From: Zygnema cylindricum
Lineage: Eukaryota; Streptophyta; Zygnematophyceae; Zygnematales; Zygnemataceae
Reading direction: 5' to 3'
NCBI GenBank assembly: GCA_037447655.1
Contig: JBBHKE010001501.1
Coordinates: forward strand, 155,001-201,376
DNA length: 46,376 bases
This document shows positions 43,301 to 46,376 of this stretch, piece after piece. A program made the position numbers and the translations under genes. How positions within the stretch are numbered: the first letter of the stretch is position 1; each line of letters opens with the position of its first letter. The notes beneath the pieces are model-generated. The model saw only the letters and a program-made list of their open reading frames with translations, was not told where the DNA came from and made no database searches.

Positions 43301-44337
43301 CTTTTGAATACTCAGAAATGACTAACATCTGGTTTTCTACCTGTCCATATCTCAAAAGGTGTAGTGCTAACTAACCTAGATCCTATCATATTTTTAATGT
43401 AAACTGCACAATTGAGGGCCTCGGCCCAGAATTTCATATCAACATTTTTGCCTGCTAAAAAGATCTAGCACTTTTTGCAATAGTCTTAATTTCATATCAA
43501 CATTTTTGCCTGCTAAAAAGATCTAGCACTTTCTGCAATAGTCTTATTCAGCCTTTGTGAGACGCCATTTTGCTGTGGTGTGTAAGGGACCGTGAGCTGG
43601 CGACTGATACCCTCATCCAGAAGAAATTTGTCAAACTCTTTTGATATGTACTCTCCTCCATTGTCCGATATGAGCTCTAGAATCGAAGCCCCATACAATT
43701 TTTCCGCCCAAGCCTTGTAGTGTTTGAAGTGTCCAAACACTTCACTCTTTTCTTAGATGAAATATACCTTCGTGAACTTGGAGAAGTCATCTGTAAACGT
43801 GACCATAAACCTGACCCCCCCAGCAGAGGGCACCTGAACTAGTCCCAAAACATCAAAATGTATAAACTGCAAAACTTTCGTAGACCGATGTTCCGATACT
43901 TGTGGGAAGGGTAACTTGTGATCTTTCCTAGTGAGCGCTGGCTGATGAGTAAGAGAAACACCTACTATTTTACCAGAATTAACCATTTTCTGCAAGATGT
44001 CATAGTGAACATGACCTAGTCTTTTATGCCATAATTTATTTTCAAAAACAACACTTGAGTACAGAACATCGTTTTCTTTTGTAATAGCCATATCCATACG
44101 ATACATTTTGCTTGAATCTCTAGTTTTTGTGACTGCCACCTTCCCCAGCTTGCTTACAACCTGCCTACCGCCCTTAAGGTTGACCTCAAATCCTTTGCTC
44201 TCAACTAGAGAAGTAGAAAATAGATTTTTTTTGAAATCCGGTACATACAAGACATTGTGAAGAGTCCTTTCAACTGACTTTCCCCCTATGTCTACCAGCA
44301 AAGACACGTCACCCTGAGCAGAAGTCTGAACACTCAT
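43301..44337 (-). pseudogene. Element D: GAG-pre-integrase and integrase core
   Basis: LHNVLYVPDFKKNLFSTSLV and KLWHKRLGHVHYDILQKMVN (HH). The CC pair is lost (VSLTHQPALTRKDHKLPF has no Cys). FIHFDVLGLVQVPSAGG has the first Asp, a TAA at ~43753, then ELISDNGGEYISKEFDKFL (second Asp) and PQQNGVSQRLNKTIAESARS. The catalytic Glu is Gln here (SQRLN for SERLN). A 58-base tandem duplication at 43431-43546 disrupts the following residues. Confidence 0.9.
43431..43546 (-). repeat. 58-bp tandem duplication in integrase of D
   Basis: ATTTCATATCAACATTTTTG starts both 43431 and 43489; the two units differ at one or two bases. Confidence 0.92.
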
Positions 44338-44344
44338 GCCACAG

Positions 44345-44770
44345 TCATAGTATCCTTACAGGTGTGCCCTTGAAATTTGTAAAGAGTCCTTTGTTCCAAC
44401 ACATGTGTGCCGATGCCCCAGTATCCATGATCCAACTGGCGTCCTTTGAGCCCTCGATTGCTGCGGCCATTGAAAATAATTCTGAATCATCCTGCTCATT
44501 GAAAGTTATAGACTCATCCTCCTGACTTAGAGATGAAGAAAACAAGGAGTTGTTTTGCAGCTGATTACCAGAAAAGTTCTGATTAAACTGTCCTTGCTGC
44601 CAACCAGGCCTATATAAACCTGTTTCATTCGCCTTTTTGAGCTTAGGACAGTACCTATATCCATGACCCTTCTCTGAACAATAAAAACAAGTAGTGAAAG
44701 ACCTACTATTCTGCCTTTGATTAAATTGTTTAAACTGACCATAATTCTGGTTAAACTGATTCCTTTGCTA
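44345..44770 (-). pseudogene. Element D: gag C terminus (zinc knuckle) and protease
   Basis: One open frame: NQNYGQFKQFNQRQNSRSFT, TCFYCSEKGHGYRYCPKLKK (intact CX2CX4HX4C knuckle near 44650-44695), Gln/Asn-rich stretch, then ASWIMDTGASAHMCWNKGLF with the DTGA protease site. No internal ATG at its head; it follows a stop near 44768. Confidence 0.88.
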
Positions 44771-45463
44771 TATAAACTGATTTCTTTGCTGATTAAACTG
44801 TCCATTTTTGTCATAGTATGTGTTAAAAGCCTCTACTTGCTTTTCTCCATTAAGCATCTTAGACATAGACTCTTCCTCTAAGATGATATTGATAGCTAGT
44901 TGAAGTGTCCAGCTAGCCTTATCATGCTTTTTCAATTCAGCAGATGCATCTTTCATACTGCTTCGAAGACCTCTAATAATCAGAGCAGCTTGCTGAAACT
45001 CAGGAAAACTCCCACCAGCATAAGCATGAGAGTCAATGAGAGCTCGAAAGCTATTTGTATACTCGGCCATTGTTCCCCCCGAGTATTTGAAGTCCCAAAT
45101 TTTTCCTGCCAACATAAGTTCTTCTTAAACATTCGCTTTTTCATAAGACGCCTTCAGCGATTTCCAGAAGTCAATCGCCTTCTTCATTTTGATTCTCGAC
45201 ATAACCATATTCTCCGAGAGACACAATTTTAGAGCGTTCCAGGCGTGCAAATTCTTTTTCGCCCAAGTTGGATCAGCTTCATCAAGTGATCCATCCAAAA
45301 TCTCCAATAAGCCTGCAGTTTCAAAATAAGACTCAACCATATCCGCCCAGTAAGCATACTTCTGGCCATTAAAGACAAGAATTCTTGGAGACAGGCCCAT
45401 AACCTGTTGTTCTATGACAACTGGTGCAGGTGGTGCTGCAGCAGTAGTTGTAGAAGTAGACAT
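44768..45463 (-). pseudogene. Element D: gag N-terminal and central part
   Basis: Starts MSTSTTTAAAPPAPVVIEQQ inside the LTR (45463), then VMGLSPRILVFNGQKYAYWA through the primer site. UBN2 region: DFWKSLKASYEKANV, stop at 45125, then GKIWDFKYSGGTMAEYTNSF and QAALIIRGLRSSMKDASAEL. Only one or two stops break gag. Confidence 0.92.
45394..45404 (-). promoter_or_regulatory. Primer-binding site of D, half-tRNA-iMet type
   Basis: GGTTATGGGCC on the minus strand, directly after the LTR CA end. Confidence 0.85.
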
Positions 45464-46369
45464 ACTTAAGCAAAAGCTAACAAAAAATCCTATCAAGCAC
45501 TGATCTTTGTCACACTGTAAAAACTGACTCACAGTTGAATTTTACTCAGAATTCAGCATACAAGATAATCACCATACACACTGTAAACTCCCAAAGTTAC
45601 AAACAAATTGACTCATTTAACTATAAGATATGAGACCTGGAAGTTTCCCAAAAACTACCCTTTAGATTCCCAATATCCCAAAACTGAATACAAAATAATT
45701 CTAAGTCCTAAAACTTTATACACTGAGTGAGTATCTACTGCTTATTGACCAATCAGATGACTGCACTTGGAATAGTGGTACTGTACTGTAGTACGACAAG
45801 GTACGCCAAGATACTTCCAAAAACCTAATTGCAAGTAGCTTATAAACTAAACAGTGAAACACTATTTCATAATGCACTACGCTACAGATGAATGTTTTGT
45901 CAGGTTTTCATAATCTAGAGTCGTACTCATATTGTTGCTTGGTGGGTCAACAAGTGTATAATATGTCCAACCTGCTGTTGGAAACTAGTACGAATATTTG
46001 GACTGCTTACGGTGCATCTCGTCACCTGTGGTCCCCACTCAAATCTCAACCGTCACCCTGATAGAGATCGACGTCCGATGTTTGTCCTTCAGAATTGTGT
46101 TCCCAAATGTCCAGTTCATTTCCCGTCCGCCCGATTTGCCGAAGTCACTCGTTCGATAGGCGCCATGTGCCCGAGTCCATTCCGTATTTCCTGCGTTTGG
46201 TTGAAATGTCGACGCATGTCTCATAAGACCGTACAAAATACTCTTAGAGTAATACTTCACTGTCACACTATTCAAGGTAAGTATTACATCTAACATTCTA
46301 AAAATATTCTAAGTATTATTTCTCCTCTCACAGCTCTATCTACTGAGAATAAAGCTTTTAAAAACAACA
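45405..46369 (-). repeat. 5' LTR of element D
   Basis: Partner of 40220-41184, ends 7 bases before the window edge. Includes the first ~19 gag codons at its 3' end. Confidence 0.95.
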
Positions 46370-46376
46370 AACCGAG

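Larger units (their letters stand above)
40220..46369 (-). mobile_element. Copia LTR retrotransposon D, full-length but decayed
   Basis: LTRs 40220-41184 and 45405-46369, both 965 bases. Perfect 5-bp target duplication AACCG at 40215-40219 and 46370-46374. All copia domains present on the minus strand in order: gag, protease, integrase, RT, RNase H. Different family from A/B by LTR, but same primer-site architecture. Confidence 0.96.

Overview
This is eukaryotic nuclear DNA. It has one multi-exon gene with GT-AG introns and phase-consistent junctions, several Ty1/copia LTR retrotransposons, nested families of short inverted-repeat DNA elements, microsatellites and an interstitial telomere-like tract. 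Nothing prokaryotic is visible (no operons or ribosome-binding sites). I cannot fix the lineage from sequence alone. A repeat-rich protist or alga is plausible, but that is a guess.

Layout: (1) 836-9484, + strand: a secretory-pathway glycosyltransferase-like gene, best described as GDP-fucose protein O-fucosyltransferase-like, in at least seven exons. One intron of about 4.7-4.9 kb is packed with short inverted-repeat elements, a degenerate CCCTAA tract and a 5-bp-periodic satellite. (2) About 9496-13958: a decayed + strand copia element (E) whose 5' LTR appears to begin only about a dozen bases after the gene's stop codon. A minus-strand copia fragment (F) is embedded in it. (3) 13959-24280: no convincing gene. 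It holds a direct duplication of about 2.5 kb (15356-17895 and 21665-24191), several fold-back or TIR elements, a near-perfect long hairpin and a 10-base N gap. (4) 24192-38511: one copy of a DNA element invaded first by an LTR element that left a solo LTR (24286-24948, TSD CAATT) and separately by copia element A (25079-37975). Element A was itself invaded by copia element B (28770-35204, TSD AGATC). (5) 38512-40219: a small TIR element and unassigned sequence. (6) 40220-46369: complete but decayed copia element D (TSD AACCG), ending 7 bases before the window edge.

The most distinctive point is retrotransposon priming. Elements A, B and D carry, directly after the 5' LTR, a sequence complementary to the anticodon loop of initiator tRNA-Met (GGTTATGGGCC), as in half-tRNA priming of Drosophila copia. 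Their gag reading frame starts inside the LTR and is translated through this primer site. Element E instead has the conventional site complementary to the 3' end of the same tRNA. All retroelement coding regions carry stops or frameshifts, so none looks autonomous now. I do not see a new defence or metabolic gene system here.
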